Source: Cannabis sativa (taxonomy: Eukaryota; Streptophyta; Magnoliopsida; Rosales; Cannabaceae). Taken from it: a stretch of 64,000 bases of DNA. The notes below the pieces were generated by a model, which was given only the letters and a program-made list of their open reading frames with translations, did not search any database and was not told the origin of the DNA. The translations under genes were made by a program, and so were the position numbers. This document shows, piece after piece, positions 44,240 to 56,455 of the stretch; the first letter of the stretch is position 1, and each line of letters begins with the position of its first letter. Location of the stretch: positions 75,722,600 to 75,786,599 of the forward strand of contig NC_083602.1 of NCBI RefSeq assembly GCF_029168945.1, in the 5' to 3' direction.

Positions 44240-47200
44240 ATGGCCGTGCAGTGGCTTTTGGTGTGTCATGGACTGGTGACATTGTTAGTGGTGATCTCCT
44301 TCCTCTGCGGCCAGTGGCCCATCTTCCAGGGCACCCCAATTCAACGCATCCATTACTTTATAACCTATGGCGCTTATGATTACTTCTTGTATGCATTCAT
44401 CTCATAAACTAAACTACCATCTCTCTCTATCTGGGTTTTTCGAGCTTTTTGATATACATACACTTATATTATATATATATTTATATTTTCTGCAGGCGGT
44501 TTATAGGGTTTGTGTTTGGCACGAAGGGCACAAATGCTATACTTTCTATTGAGCAGTTCTGTTGTGATCGACCCAATCCGATTCTCCAGGTATGCAGAAA
44601 CATAATTGATTTTTTTTTTTTTACTTTATTCCTTTTTGAGCTGGGGTATTTTGAACTGTTTGATAAGTAACGAAAAGGGAATATGGGCTTCAGGATAGGG
44701 GATTTCGGGTCTGTAACAAAGGAAGTCACTGAGGGAGGGGAATTAAGAATAGGGAAGAAAAATTTGAATGAATGGTTGAGTAGTCACATTCAAACTTGTG
44801 GTTCATTAAATGCTCAATGGTTGAAACACACAAATGCTGGTGTTTTTCAGTTGGCATAAGATTTTAATGTGGGGTTTCTGTATCATTGAAGGTCATATAT
44901 CTTGCAATACTTTGGGGGACCTATTACTTTATTATCAAGTCTTCCTTCAGCTACATCCCTGGGTATTATCTGGGTGCAGTTCATAGGTAAGTGTATTCAG
45001 TCTCTTATTCTAGTTGTTTCCCTAGTCATTGTAAGGCATTTTGTTGGTGAATTGTCTTAGAAATTACAGCTCTCTTGCAGGTACACAAGCTTGTTGGCTG
45101 TTGGTGTAGGTGTTCTGCTATTTCTTTTGACTAGCTTTTCTGATCCAGGAACAGTAACTGCTGAAAATGTCTCTCAATATCTCTCTGCTTACCCCTATGA
45201 CAATATTATTTACTCTGAGAAAGAGTGTTCGACATGCAAAATTCCAAAGTTAGTTGTTTTTCCTTGGTTATTCTTATGCATCTCTATAATTAGCTATTGT
45301 GTTTTTGGATATATGGTGATGGTTTTTCATTTTATGTTTCTTCTCTTTGATGGTTCAGACCTGCAAGGTCCAAGCACTGCAGCATATGCAATCGCTGTGT
45401 TGCTCGTTTTGATCATCATTGTGGATGGATGGTTCGGAACCTCTCAAACTTTTCTTTTTAAAAGGAACTAATCTCATTTACATTTGGTGGTCTAGAGTAG
45501 TAAGATACTAAGATTTGGCTTGACTTGAGATTTTCATCATTTCAGAATAATTGTATAGGCGAGAGAAACACCCGTCACTTCATGGCATTTCTTTTATGGT
45601 CAGTGTCCCAAACTATTGTCCTAAAATTTGTATAAACATCTCAAATGCATAGAATAGTTGAGCATTATCTATGTTCTGATATGCTTCTTTCCTATTGCTA
45701 AGTCAATTTCTAATTTTATTAAAATTGGAGGCAATCTGCTACCCTCCTACTTGCCTGCTTTACTTTTCCGTCTGTTATGCACATTTTAATTGCTATTTCA
45801 GGCACTTTCTTATTTGCATATATGGATCAGTTGCCCTTGGATTTATTCTTGCTGGCCAAGTTAAAGAATTAAAAGTTGTACATATTTTAACTGGTAAGTT
45901 GATTATTTGGGACCTATTGACGGCACTTTGGATTTGAGCTTCCGTCTAACATTAGTTTTTTGCCCATTGTAGTTTATTATGGAATAGAGAGAAATTTTAG
46001 AAGTTTAGCTCCACATGTAGTACAGGTATTGCAGCTTATTTTTATTTATTTTCCCCAAAACTTGTGCACATATGCCTTGAACTGTTTTATGTGAACCAAT
46101 TTGAGGAAATAAACTTCTTCTTATGGCTAGATTTGTTATTTTTTTTACCTCTATTAAAATGTTACCATTTACAATTTAACTTGAATAAATCAGCTATTTT
46201 GTCCCTACATTTCAAAAGAAGGGATTATTTCTCTTTTTAACTAGTATTTCGCAGAAATGGCTCTTTTTAACTAGTATTTTGCTGAAATGGCTATGTATGG
46301 ATTTTTAAATAATGATACCTGAATTTGTCAAGTGCTCATATAGTGTGTGAAAGTGGAACATAACTTTTTTTTCCCATAAAATATGGATTGATTTCAAACG
46401 TCAGCATATAAATTTGACTTTCTTTCTTTTTGAATAATTTGACTTGATAAATCTTGTCTCATATAAATTTGACTCATACATCTTCTTGTTGCATTGTTCA
46501 GAAGATTTTGTTTTTTACTCACTGTATTGTTTTCTGCTCTTGAACAGTGGTTGCTGGGTGCCTACAATACTCAAATTCTTCTCATGGTGTTTCTTGCCAT
46601 TGTTTCATTACTGTTGGCAGGTTTCTTTGGCTACCATGCAAATCTTTGTCTCACAAATACCACAACTAATGAGGTCACTTTCTGGCCCTTGAAGCTTCAT
46701 TCATTTTGTCTTAGTAAAGTCATAAATTGAGATGATTTGGTGAACACTGATTTTGTACAGAGACCATTTTCAATCCTTTGATGTGGGACAAATGAAGACA
46801 TATAAATATAGAACATAATATGTATTATTCAACAGAGAACAAAAATAACAATAACAGGGTTTCATAATGCAATTAGCAGAAGCTAATAGTAGTTTTAGAA
46901 CTCGTTGTCATGAAGCTTGTTTGTCATAAATTTTGCTTGAAATGTCTGATGGTATCATGCCATGGGTGACTTCTTTCATATTGTGATTTTTCTTTTTGTA
47001 ACGACAGACCTTCAAATGGCAAGAGTATCTAAGCTGGCAGAAGAAACTGAATGAAGCAAAGGCAAGTACTGAAGCCCTTAAAGCGAGTATCAGTGAGATG
47101 GGTAGTGAAACCAAGCCTGCAGAAAGCAAATGGAAGTTGCTCTGTCGAAGGTCTCCGCTAGAAGATGTTGAGGTGGTTGTTAAGAATAACATGTATGACA

Positions 47201-47289
47201 GAGGGTTTTTCCATAATCTTTGTGAGATCATCTTTCCCCTTTCGACGAGATCATCATTCGTTTCCCAAACCAAATTGAAGAATAGCTAA
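44240..47289 (+). CDS. PAT17: DHHC protein S-acyltransferase, PAT17-like
   Basis: Ten exons (44240-44388, 44496-44589, 44892-44986, 45081-45248, 45359-45431, 45546-45598, 45802-45893, 45973-46025, 46548-46673, 47008-47289) give 394 residues. Such enzymes transfer palmitate to cysteines of target proteins in endomembranes. The cysteine-rich domain starts CSTCK, continues [13 protein letters not shown] and contains DHHC at residues 187-190, with Cys190 the expected catalytic residue. Membrane segments lie near residues 4-24, 82-100 and 115-134, and two follow the DHHC domain (about 216-235 and 270-290). A TTNE motif (298-301) matches the conserved TTxE. The family name rests on overall resemblance to Arabidopsis At3g04970. 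All splice sites are GT-AG and keep the frame, so the gene looks intact. Confidence 0.92.
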
Positions 47290-47636
47290 GATCATCATAG
47301 CTTACTTTGCTCCAATTCTTGCAGTTAAGTAACTTCAAGATTGTTGTGCACTCAACAAACCAAAGCAGATGTTCAACCATTCTTTATTATCCTGGACTTT
47401 TAACATTTCTGGTCTTCTGTTGAAGTAAAGATGAGTTATCATTTTGTAATATTAGTGAACACTAAAATTAATGCATATTTGATCATTTGAAGCAAAATAA
47501 CTTGCCTATGATTTTAATTTGTTTTACCTATATAATTTATATTATGTGAAATAAAAAAAAAATATTCTGTAAGAGAAGTTTGAGAAAATTTTACTAACAG
47601 AGTCAAAGGAATTTGTTTTTATATATTGAAAAAAAT
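47290..47636. other. 3' UTR and spacer
   Basis: Downstream of the S-acyltransferase stop. No gene seen; AT-rich toward the tRNA gene. Confidence 0.6.
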
Positions 47637-47709
47637 TTCCGTTGCCGGGACTTGAACCCGGGTCTCTCGGGTGAGAGCCGAGTATCCTAACCAACTAGAC
47701 TACAACGGA
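47637..47709 (-). tRNA. trnE-CUC: tRNA-Glu (anticodon CTC)
   Basis: A 73-base cloverleaf on the minus strand: acceptor stem TCCGTTG/CAACGGA with discriminator A, anticodon stem CTCGG/CCGAG around loop CTCTCAC, and T arm CCGGGTTCAAGTCCCGG. Internal promoter boxes are present (TAGTCTAGTTGG and GGGTTCAAGTCC). A T run directly downstream on the minus strand serves as the Pol III terminator. No intron. It lies between the S-acyltransferase gene and retrotransposon remnants. Confidence 0.97.
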
Positions 47710-47759
47710 TGCTTATAATAAATGCAAATAAAATTAAAATTAAATCTATTTTTTAAGAC

Positions 47760-47981
47760 GCTTGCTTGTGTCGTTTGCGCCTTTTCGTTTTTTCTTGTCC
47801 ATTCATTACTTTTTGTTGTCGTTTCGTAGCTGTTCCCCTGTCTCTGACCTCAGCGTCGAGGCTGCTCTATTCTAACCTCGACGGCGCCACTGCCCAGCGG
47901 ACCCACTCGACTCTAACCCCAGATCTCCTTCTCCTCTTTTGCTCCTTGACATTTGCATAAGGTATCGTTGAGCTCTGAGTT
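47760..47981 (+). other. Possible orphan first exon or 5' UTR
   Basis: A CT- and GC-richer block typical of plant 5' leaders (GCTGCTCTATTCTAACCTCGA, CACTCGACTCTAACCCCAG) ends before GGTATCG, a possible donor. No downstream coding exon can be found before retrotransposon DNA starts at about 48.6 kb. The frame open from 47766 is not a recognised protein. It may be the head of a gene separated from its body by insertions. Confidence 0.25.
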
Positions 47982-48620
47982 TAACGTTTGAATCTCTTTG
48001 AACATCCTATTATTTATTTTTTATTATTTTTTTTTTGGCGATAAAAATTGAATGAATATGTCATTGTGGAGGCTAAATTGAGAACTTTGTTTTGTGCTTA
48101 AAAAATGGCGGTGGAACGTGAATCTGTTTGTTCTCTAATATATAATAATTGTGGTCGTTTGCTATATGAGATTGATTGACTATCATAGTTGACAAAGGCT
48201 TGCAACCAAGATTTATATATTTTCTTTTTTATTAGAATTTCGAGGATGCCTTTGGTAATGCAACGTGATATATATAACATACAAAGTGATTAGAGGGGAG
48301 AGAAAGAGGAGTATTTGTGTGGGTGTGTTTTCTTTTGTCGGTAAATTTTAACCAACTGATAATGTTATTTAGATTAAATTAATAACTTATGATCAAAATT
48401 ATTGGGGAGATTGGGATAATGTATGGGAGAGGTTTAATAGCTATGTTCTTCAAGTGTTTCCAAATTTAGGTACTGCAATCTGTTTTTCAGCTTATGATTT
48501 CACATATGTTGTGTGTGATGGGATCAAATGATTCAAAACAATAAATGTTGAGTTTGATTTAGCTTTCCTTTTGTTGAGTACTATAACATTGGAAGATGGC
48601 TTCCATGATCTCTTCTCATA
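47982..48620. other. AT-rich spacer
   Basis: No convincing ORF, RNA gene or repeat border seen. Confidence 0.5.
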
Positions 48621-48624
48621 TATT

Positions 48625-49400
48625 TCTTTTTCTGAATTTGATCTTTAGCACCCTCAGCCGTAAGGGCTAACTCAACCACTTGAGCATCAGATCGAACAAC
48701 CCTTGGTTGTTTAGCAGCTACAATTACTTCTCGAGTAATATGTCTTAAAAGCCTCAAATAAACTTGGCCTTTCTAGCAGCTTCAGTGACCACTTCATCAG
48801 AAGTAAACTTAGCCAACCAATCAAATTTGGTGGCATAGTCGCTGTCATATTTCCCTGAACCAACTGTATAAACTCTTCCATCATACTAGCACAAATAGAT
48901 TCATTATAGTACATCTTGTAGAACAAGGTCTAGAATGTATCCCAAGTCATGTTACTCAGGTTATAACCTCGGGACATAATCTCCCACCATATGCGAGCAT
49001 CCTCTCGTGACATGAATATAGCACATCTAACACGATCATTACTCTCAACTCGCATAAAGTCAAAGATAGATGTTATCATGCTCATCCACTATTTTGCCTT
49101 CAATGGATTAGAACCAACCTCAAACACTGGCGGGTTCTATTTCCTGATTCATTCATACAATGATTCTAACTAATTTCCCACATCTTGTGGCACAACCAAA
49201 GGTACTGGAGGAATATGGACATAAGTAGGCCGAACTTGCTACTCTCTCAACTCTCTAATTTGGTCTCCTTGTTGTCATATTGTCTCTTGCATTGCAAATA
49301 CATTTGTTCCAAGTTTTATGGTGGTAGAGGATTTGCATCCATTTGCATCCTCACCACCAGCCCTGAGCTCAGAAAGCTCGCAATTAAACCTACCATATCA
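48625..49400 (-). pseudogene. Ty3/gypsy gag remnant (chromovirus type)
   Basis: In broken minus-strand frames the region reads a gypsy gag: PPVPLVVPQDVG, FEVGSNPLKAK-WMSMITSIFDFMRV, NDRVRCAIFMSREDARIWWE, EEFIQLVQGNMTATM, and VVELALTAEGAKDQI near 48650. Stops and a frameshift interrupt it. No pol or matching LTR follows in the same orientation. It may derive from the family whose solo LTRs occur elsewhere in the window, but this cannot be shown here. Confidence 0.75.
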
Positions 49401-49418
49401 CCTTGGGTACATAGTATA

Positions 49419-49540
49419 TGTTAAGACTGCTTAGCTTTAATTTAGAAATTATTAGATAATTAGGATTCAATTATGGAAATTGTTTATTAATTTTGAATTA
49501 TTAATTTACGATGATTTATTTGAATTCAAATGTATTTTAT
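49419..49540 (+). mobile_element. 5' fragment of a family A (gypsy-like) LTR
   Basis: TGTTAAGACTGCTTAGCTTTAA and the next about 120 bases match the beginning of the solo LTRs at 6096 and 53494. The copia LTR starting at 49541 cuts it off. It lies in the opposite orientation to the adjoining gag remnant. Confidence 0.75.
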
Positions 49541-51404
49541 TGTTGGAATATGTTTTACGAGGATCTAGATTTACTAACAAGTATATTTCATTAACATCCT
49601 AATATAAATTTCTAAAACAATAAAATTAAACACATATAAAGTTTAGAAAACCTTACATTGGGTGCACCGGAATAATATGTCTCATTCCACTCAGATCTCT
49701 AACTCTTGTATCCTGTCTGTCGCAGAGTATCACCAAGATCTGAGCCCGAATGTCCTTCTCTTCAATTTGGATTCTTCACAATCTTCCAAACTATGATTGA
49801 GATACCACTTGATGTGTGTGGGCACTCACTCTATCACTCAAGGGTTCGAAAATTTGAAGAAGAAAAGAGGGAGAGAGAGGTTCGGCTATAAACAATAGGA
49901 TAGGAGGCTCAATTTTTCTGAAGGCAAAATTTTCTGATTTTCAATCTATTTAAGTGTGAGCCATCCCTATCTATTTATAGGTAACCACTAGGTTTAGGTT
50001 AAGAATTATTGGGCATTAAAATAATAAAAATATTAATTGAAAAATCACTATTAAGTGGCCGGCCATGAGTTAATGGGCCCCACTTTGGTATTTCGTAATT
50101 TTGACAATTTTCATTTCTATTTTCTCAAAAACGCCAATTTTCCAATTCTAACAATTTAAATGCCAAAACTAATTATTTAATAATTAAAATAAATTATTAA
50201 ATAATATTGTCATTTAATATATTTATTAATTAGACATAATAAAGTCTTCCAATTAATAAATAAAACCTAGAATCTCTTTTCTTAACAATTTAGCCCTTGC
50301 TTAGTGAAAATTCATAAACTAAACATAGTCTAATTTTAGAATTATAATTGATTAATTAAAATCAATTATTTGAGTCTTACAAGCAGTATGGTCTCAACTA
50401 GAATGGGGACCATCAGCCTATATTACTGAGCTTCCAATAAGCTGAACTAGAATTTACCAGGTAAATTCCCTAACTTATTAATTTCTTATTGCATCCACTC
50501 TTAGAACTTGGAATTGCAGTCTCAGTCATATGCAACGCTCTATATGTTCCACCATATAGATACGCTATCACATTTAACTATCGTTATAATCTCAATAATC
50601 AAAGATCCTCTATATAGATGATTTACACCAAGTAAGGATAAATTTACCGTTTCACCCCTCAATGTATTTTGATTCTTAAATCACTTAGCTACCTGTAAAT
50701 GATGTTTTAGTGAACTAAAATATAATCACTGAAACAAGAGCTCTTCCATTTACATCTATTTAGCCAAGCTCGAAGGAAATCATCATTTAACTTTTAAATA
50801 CCTACAGAAGCTATAGATTCCATATTTATGTTTAGCGCTCACACTCAATCATACTACCATGTTCCCAAAATGTACGTATCACCCTGACCATAAAGTAGGT
50901 TTAACTAACAAATCAAAGAACACGAATAGCAGTCTTGAGATTGAACCTAAGCATACCAGGATTAAGATCTTTTGATCTAAGATCAACTAGTGATATTGAC
51001 TTGGAAAGATACAACGGTAAGTATTAACCAAGATCAATATCGGTCCAGTCCAATGTATACTCCATACATTCGAAACTAGTATACTTTGCCAATGTTCTGG
51101 AAAGAACATAACACTTATGCAAAGTGTAAGTACACTTCATCGCTGATTATCACATCAGCATAAATCCAATGCACTGATGAAACAGGAGCTTTATCTTTCG
51201 AATCATATAATCACAATCACATTCCACTGTGTTGACATCACTGTAATTGTAAATGACTATATGTTCTGGACTTAACAGATTTTGTATATATATTAAACCA
51301 TAAACATGAAAACAACATGTAAACATAAATGACTTCTAATCTTTTATTGATAACAAAACAGATTAGATTGGAATGGATTTTATTTAGGGCATAAAATCCC
51401 AACA
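49541..51404 (-). mobile_element. Copia LTR a (minus strand, 1864 bp)
   Basis: Reverse complement of the 3128-4986 family: TGTTGGAATA at the left, CCCAACA at the right, followed by the purine tract (AACTCCCACTTGC on this strand). It is the 3' LTR of the minus-strand element to its right. Confidence 0.88.
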
Positions 51405-53150
51405 AACTCCCACTTGCATTAACATAAAACAAGCTGTGCATTTCAATCAATCTATTGTCTTGATCTTTAGATCAAGTGTAGTATATTTGACTCAACCCAA
51501 ATTTCTGGAACCATGTTTATAAAACATTATGCAACATCCTTTACTATATGCATTACTCATCAAGGGATACTGAAATCCTTACTGCTTATTAAGTACATTT
51601 GAATAAACAGAAGACGTATCTCTCATTCTTTTAATGAACAAAATAGAGATAATACAGTGTAGAATTTTTTTCAGTTGAATAACTTTCTGGTAATATTGAA
51701 TTTAAAAAGTTATATATCTTTACTGATGGAGCTTGAATTATTATAAATGGGTTTTTACACTCTTCTAGAATAACTCCTCCACCCCTAGAGTAACCACCAT
51801 CTCAGATTCTTTATGAGTTGGTGTAGATATAAGGTCTACTAATATATACATCCTTATTATCTAACACATAAGTCACATTCATAAATCTTTCTTGACTGTC
51901 CCTTAATGTTCCTTGTTTGATTACATCTCAGATAGCTCCCACTCAACAGTATGAGTCTGGTTAAATTCATACATAAAAGTACATTTAACCTCTTACTATT
52001 ATTTTGAGGGATATCTTGTTGTGACATATTATCTTAGTTTGAAACTGTAAGTTCCTTCTAGATTAAGTCATCAACATAGCAATCTAGTATTTTAAATTGA
52101 GAGTAAAATACTTGGAAGAGATTAAGTAATAAAATTGAGATACCATAAAATTTTACGAGGATTAGGAATTTTTGCCCAAGTTATTCGAATAGACTATGCA
52201 AGAATTCTACTATCTTATTCTCATAATTTTGATAAGTTATTTCTATCCATATGAATGGTTAGATTTACTTTCTCAGTTGTGTTCTAAAGTTCCTATCACA
52301 AGTGTCAATCAAATGAAGATGGGTAAAGAATTTTAAAATTCTCCCACTCAATTAAGGTAGTGTGATACATTATCAAAGAACTTTTATTAGTATCAATTTC
52401 TATTACAACATTAAAATATTAATTAGAACATAAATCAAGATCAAGAATTTATTCTGATAATTTTTGCTAATTCATTATATTACATCCATGTTTAAAATAT
52501 GTGTGACAAAGAGTACTGTGGTGTATTGAGTATAGTCCAAAGTTCAAAATGAACTACATACTTCAATAGTATAGTCCACGCCTAAGTATATAGAGATTAT
52601 GATCCCCCCTAAGGGATATAGAGATCATGGTCCATCTCTTAGTGTTATAGAGATCATGTGGAGTTATGAATATAATCCAGAGTTCAATAGATATAAAAGA
52701 TCGTTGAACTGCATATTATTCTTAACATTTTCCACCCCTATAAGATCAAAAGATCTTTCTATTAAACAAATTCTTAATAATTGTTTTAGAATCAACAATC
52801 ATTCATAAACATATAAATGAAATTCTAAGTGTTTATGTAGTATTAACTCTTTGAAGAGTTGAAGATACTATAGAATTTGTGTCAATAATAAAAACACATA
52901 CACAAGCCTTAATTAAAACATATAAATATAATTGGTATTGGCATACACAAGATAAAGTAAATGAAGCTCAATTCATAAATGCAATTCATTTTTCAAAATT
53001 AGAAAACTGTTAAAAATTCTCAAAAATAAAGGAATGTTCTGCAACAATATGAAAAATAGAGAATAAAATCTCAAACTAATAATTGAAATCCAAATTGTTC
53101 TGAAACTAAAACAATTAATTCAAAAATAATAAAAAAATTTTGAGCTTCAT
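51405..53150 (-). mobile_element. Decayed copia 3' internal region
   Basis: Aligns by eye with 58348-59100 and with the reverse complement of the last part of 1-3127 (shared TCCACCCCTAGAGTAACCACCATCT and CTCCCACTCAACAGTATGAGTCTGG-like blocks, read in part). No ORF. Integrase and most of reverse transcriptase appear to be missing, because the protease end of gag follows at once on the right. Confidence 0.65.
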
Positions 53151-53152
53151 CT

Positions 53153-53464
53153 TCATCTTGGACTATCTCCACCCTTCTGTCCAACCATCCGATTCAACTC
53201 GCTAAGATAGCATCCGAGTTCAAGCAACTGGAGCTGAAGTAAGAAGAAAAACAAATAAACATGGTTAGTAGTTCCAGAATTAATAATCCAAGTGGATAAT
53301 AATTCACTAAAACACATCAGTTTATAGGAAAAAGAAATACCTTGTTTCTTTGCTAGAAATTTAGGGCATTGGGGTTTCCAGTGTCCCTTTTCATTGCAAT
53401 AGAAGCATTTTCCTTTTGGTGTATCACCAGTGGTAGCAACCTTTTTCTTTTTAACTGTTTTCAC
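53153..53464 (-). pseudogene. Copia zinc knuckle and protease start
   Basis: The minus-strand frame carries a CCHC knuckle at residues 20-33 (CFYCNEKGHWKPQC; C-x2-C-x4-H-x4-C) and then WIINSGTTNHV, the copia protease site with Asn in place of the catalytic Asp (residue 62). The frame degenerates afterwards. It is the continuation of the gag at 55737-56440, separated from it by the solo LTR inserted at 53494. Confidence 0.8.
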
Positions 53465-53493
53465 AGCTTGAACATGCTTTTTGCTATTCTTCC

Positions 53494-53966
53494 TGTAAAG
53501 ACCGCTTAGTTTAAATTTGGAAATTAGTAGATAATTAGGATTTAATTATGAAAATTATTTATGGATATTTAAATAATTATTTATGTTGATTTATTTGAAT
53601 TCAGAATGCATTTTTATGTCATATAGTGAAATTTCATAATTTTACATTTTCGGTGCCAAGCAACATGGAACGCGGTGTATGGCTCAGTAGAATCACAATT
53701 TAGTATTTTAGTATAGCGGGGCAGTTTATTTAGACATTGAGAATGTCGGGATTGTTCGAGAATTTATAATTTTCCAAAATACCCTTTGTACCCCTTTTAT
53801 GCCATTTTAGTGTGTGAGGGCAAAATGGTCATTTTGCCCATTTGTGTTTTGTCTTTTGTGGAATATGTTAAGCTGAATGTTTATAGAGTATTGGCTGAAT
53901 TATGTTGGTAAATCAAGTCATTTTATAATTTATTCAAAAATTAGAAAATTTGGAAAAAATAAGGAA

Positions 53967-54040
<74 letters not shown>

Positions 54041-55731
54041 AGCAGCAAAGATTGGGTGTTTTTAGTGATCTCAAGTTGTAGGTAAGATTCTTGTAGCTTC
54101 CTCTTTGTTTTCTTGAGTTTTAAGAAAATTATGATAGTTTGCATGCTTGATAAATTTGATGTTGTTGCTGCTGTGTTTATGTGATGTTTTCTGTAGTTTC
54201 AATATGTTTAATTGAGTGTGTTAAAACAGATTTTGATGCATGTTAGTTGGATTTAACTAAATATGGAGTTTTGAACTCAAAACTTTGGTTTTCATGGTAA
54301 AATGATGAGTTTTGTTGCTGTAGTTGCTGCTATTGTTTGATTGTGTTCTCTGTGGTTAAAATATGTTGGAATAAGTTGATTTAAGCTTGAATTGTAGGCT
54401 GTTATTGGGTTTAGGCAAGCTTTGAGTCTTAGAACTCAAGCTTGGCCCTTTAATGGCAAGTTTTGATTCTGAGCTGGTAGTTGTGTTTTATTGCCTTGAA
54501 AATGTTCTTTGGGATGTTTAGAACAGGTTTGGAGAGTTTGGTTTGAATTGGAGTTGAATTGCATGAGTTGTGAAATTTTTTAGTGTTTCTTGCACTGAAC
54601 CGGAATTCCGGTACAGAGAGGCCTGTAGGAACCGGAATTTCGGTTGGCTTCCAGGAAGTTTACCCAGAACCGGAATTTCGGTTGGGGAACCGATCTACCG
54701 GTTGGGGAACCGATCTACCGGTTGGGGCAAATTTGGGAACCCTAGTTCTTCCCATTTTTGTGTTGTTTAGGGTATTGCCATGCTTTTTATCGATAGGAAA
54801 ACTTTTAGTTTCTAGTTTAAGTCCCCGGGAAGTAATTTAGAGTGTCACTTATCATGGTTGTGGTTAATGTGATTTAGGAGCCTGTAATTCGCCGAGCAGA
54901 TTGTTCCACTCAGGTTGACCGGCACACCTGAATTCGGAATCGAGGTAAGATTAGTATAACAGTATGCATATGTATTTACATGTTTAGCGTGCATGTTAGG
55001 AAGCCTGTTAGATTACATTAGATATGTATGTTGGCTTCGTACCATCCGACAGTATCACAATGGTACGGCTAGAGTATGACTAGCGTACCGAGTATAGGCT
55101 GATATTATGGTCGATGGTACTGTACTGTTTGACCGTATCACATCGGTATGCTCAAAGTATGACTGACATACCGAGTATAGGCTGATATTGTAAAACATCG
55201 GTACGACTAGAGTATGACTAGCGTACCGAGTATAGGCTGTTACTATGCATCGTACGAATGTTCGAGACTCAGTACCGTGTGGGACACGGGGATTAGGGTT
55301 GTGGTCAGGGGTATGGGCGTCTGATCATAACCTGGGATTTATGTATGTTTTATGATTTATGTTTTTCTTACTGAGTCCGTCGACTCACAGTGCTATGTTT
55401 ATGTGTAGGTAAGGGCAAGGCCAAAGCTGAGGAACCGTGAGGACGAGCAAATGAAGATTGTACATGTCGGGGCGGTTAGGCCTGGAGCGTACGATCCTCG
55501 GGACTCACAGTGCTTTTGTAGTTAGTCGCTAGGCGACAAGTATTTTATAGTAAACGTTTGTAAAGTATTTTGAAAACGGGATCCCGAAATATTTTGTATG
55601 TAATATATAAGTTTTAATTAAATAGCAAAATTTTAATTAATCACGATTTTTATTAACCTCGTTGATTAGCAATGAGCTGAACAGTACGTTTAAAATCACG
55701 TCAACACGCCTATGCTAGTTAGGGTGTTACA
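53494..55731 (+). mobile_element. Solo LTR, Ty3/gypsy-like family A, copy 2 (2238 bp), perfect TSD
   Basis: Runs from TGTAAAGACCGC to GGTGTTACA and is flanked on both sides by CTTCC (53489-53493 and 55732-55736). It interrupts the copia gag of the opposite strand. Contains a 69-bp (TC)n (53969-54037), an ACCGG/GAATTC palindrome ladder (54600-54740) with a perfect 20-base duplication (CGATCTACCGGTTGGGGAAC), and diverged tandem units (55050-55240). No coding region. Confidence 0.92.
53969..54037. repeat. (TC)n microsatellite, 69 bp
   Basis: Located at the same place in the LTR as the 148-bp tract at 6588-6735. Confidence 0.97.
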
Positions 55732-55736
55732 CTTCC

Positions 55737-56440
55737 ACTTCTTCTTGTTTTTGGGTTTGGAAGTAGAGGCAAAGTTTGCCTCAGCCTTAGTCGCCCCATG
55801 ACCATTTCTAGAATTATGAGCTTTAGGCCCCTTCTTCTGCGGTCCTCCAATCAAATTTTCATGTCTGAAGGTCATTGACTAACGTGTGAAAGTCTTGTTC
55901 CTTATTATTCACGACATAATTTGAAGTGTAGGGCAGAAAGGCTGGAGTCAGAATATTCAAGATAAGACTCACTTGAGTTGTCTGATCCATTTCAGCTCCA
56001 TGATTTTGAGCTTCCTGGAAATAACTTGCCATTTGGAGAAGGTGATCACGCATGTTCTGATGAAGACTCATCCGTGCATTGATAAATTTCCTTGTCGCTT
56101 CAAAGCGAGACTCGATTGATGCCATTCCGAATAGTTCAGTTAACTGTGTCATGATTTCTGCAGCCGTGATAGTGTTTGCAAACTTTGTTTTCAAGGTGTC
56201 AACCATGCTGGAAAGCATGAAGTATCGAGCTTTGTTGTTAGCATTCTGCCAACGCTCGTACTTCTCTTTTACAGCTTTGGTTGCATTGTCACCCGATTTG
56301 TTCGGGGAGATTTCGATCAACACAAACAGGGCACTTTCACCAATGAGAGCAATGTTAATGTTCTCTTTCCATTTAGGGAAGTTAGATCCACTCAGCTTAT
56401 TATCAGTCAACTGTGACAACATGGGATTGGTCATTGTCAT
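55737..56440 (-). pseudogene. Copia gag (UBN2-type), one frameshift, truncated by insertion
   Basis: From the ATG at 56440 the minus-strand frame is open for 193 codons: KLSGSNFPKWKENINIALIG, KYERWQNANNKARYFMLSSM, LTELFGMASIESRFEATRK and the rest of a copia gag of the UBN2 class, the nucleocapsid precursor. A one-base shift near 55860 closes it. In the next frame a lysine-rich linker (GPQKKGPKAHNS) continues to the CTTCC target duplication of the solo LTR, beyond which the zinc knuckle follows at 53464. The ATG is only about 15 bases from the LTR end. Confidence 0.85.
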
Positions 56441-56455
56441 ATTGGATACTACAAA

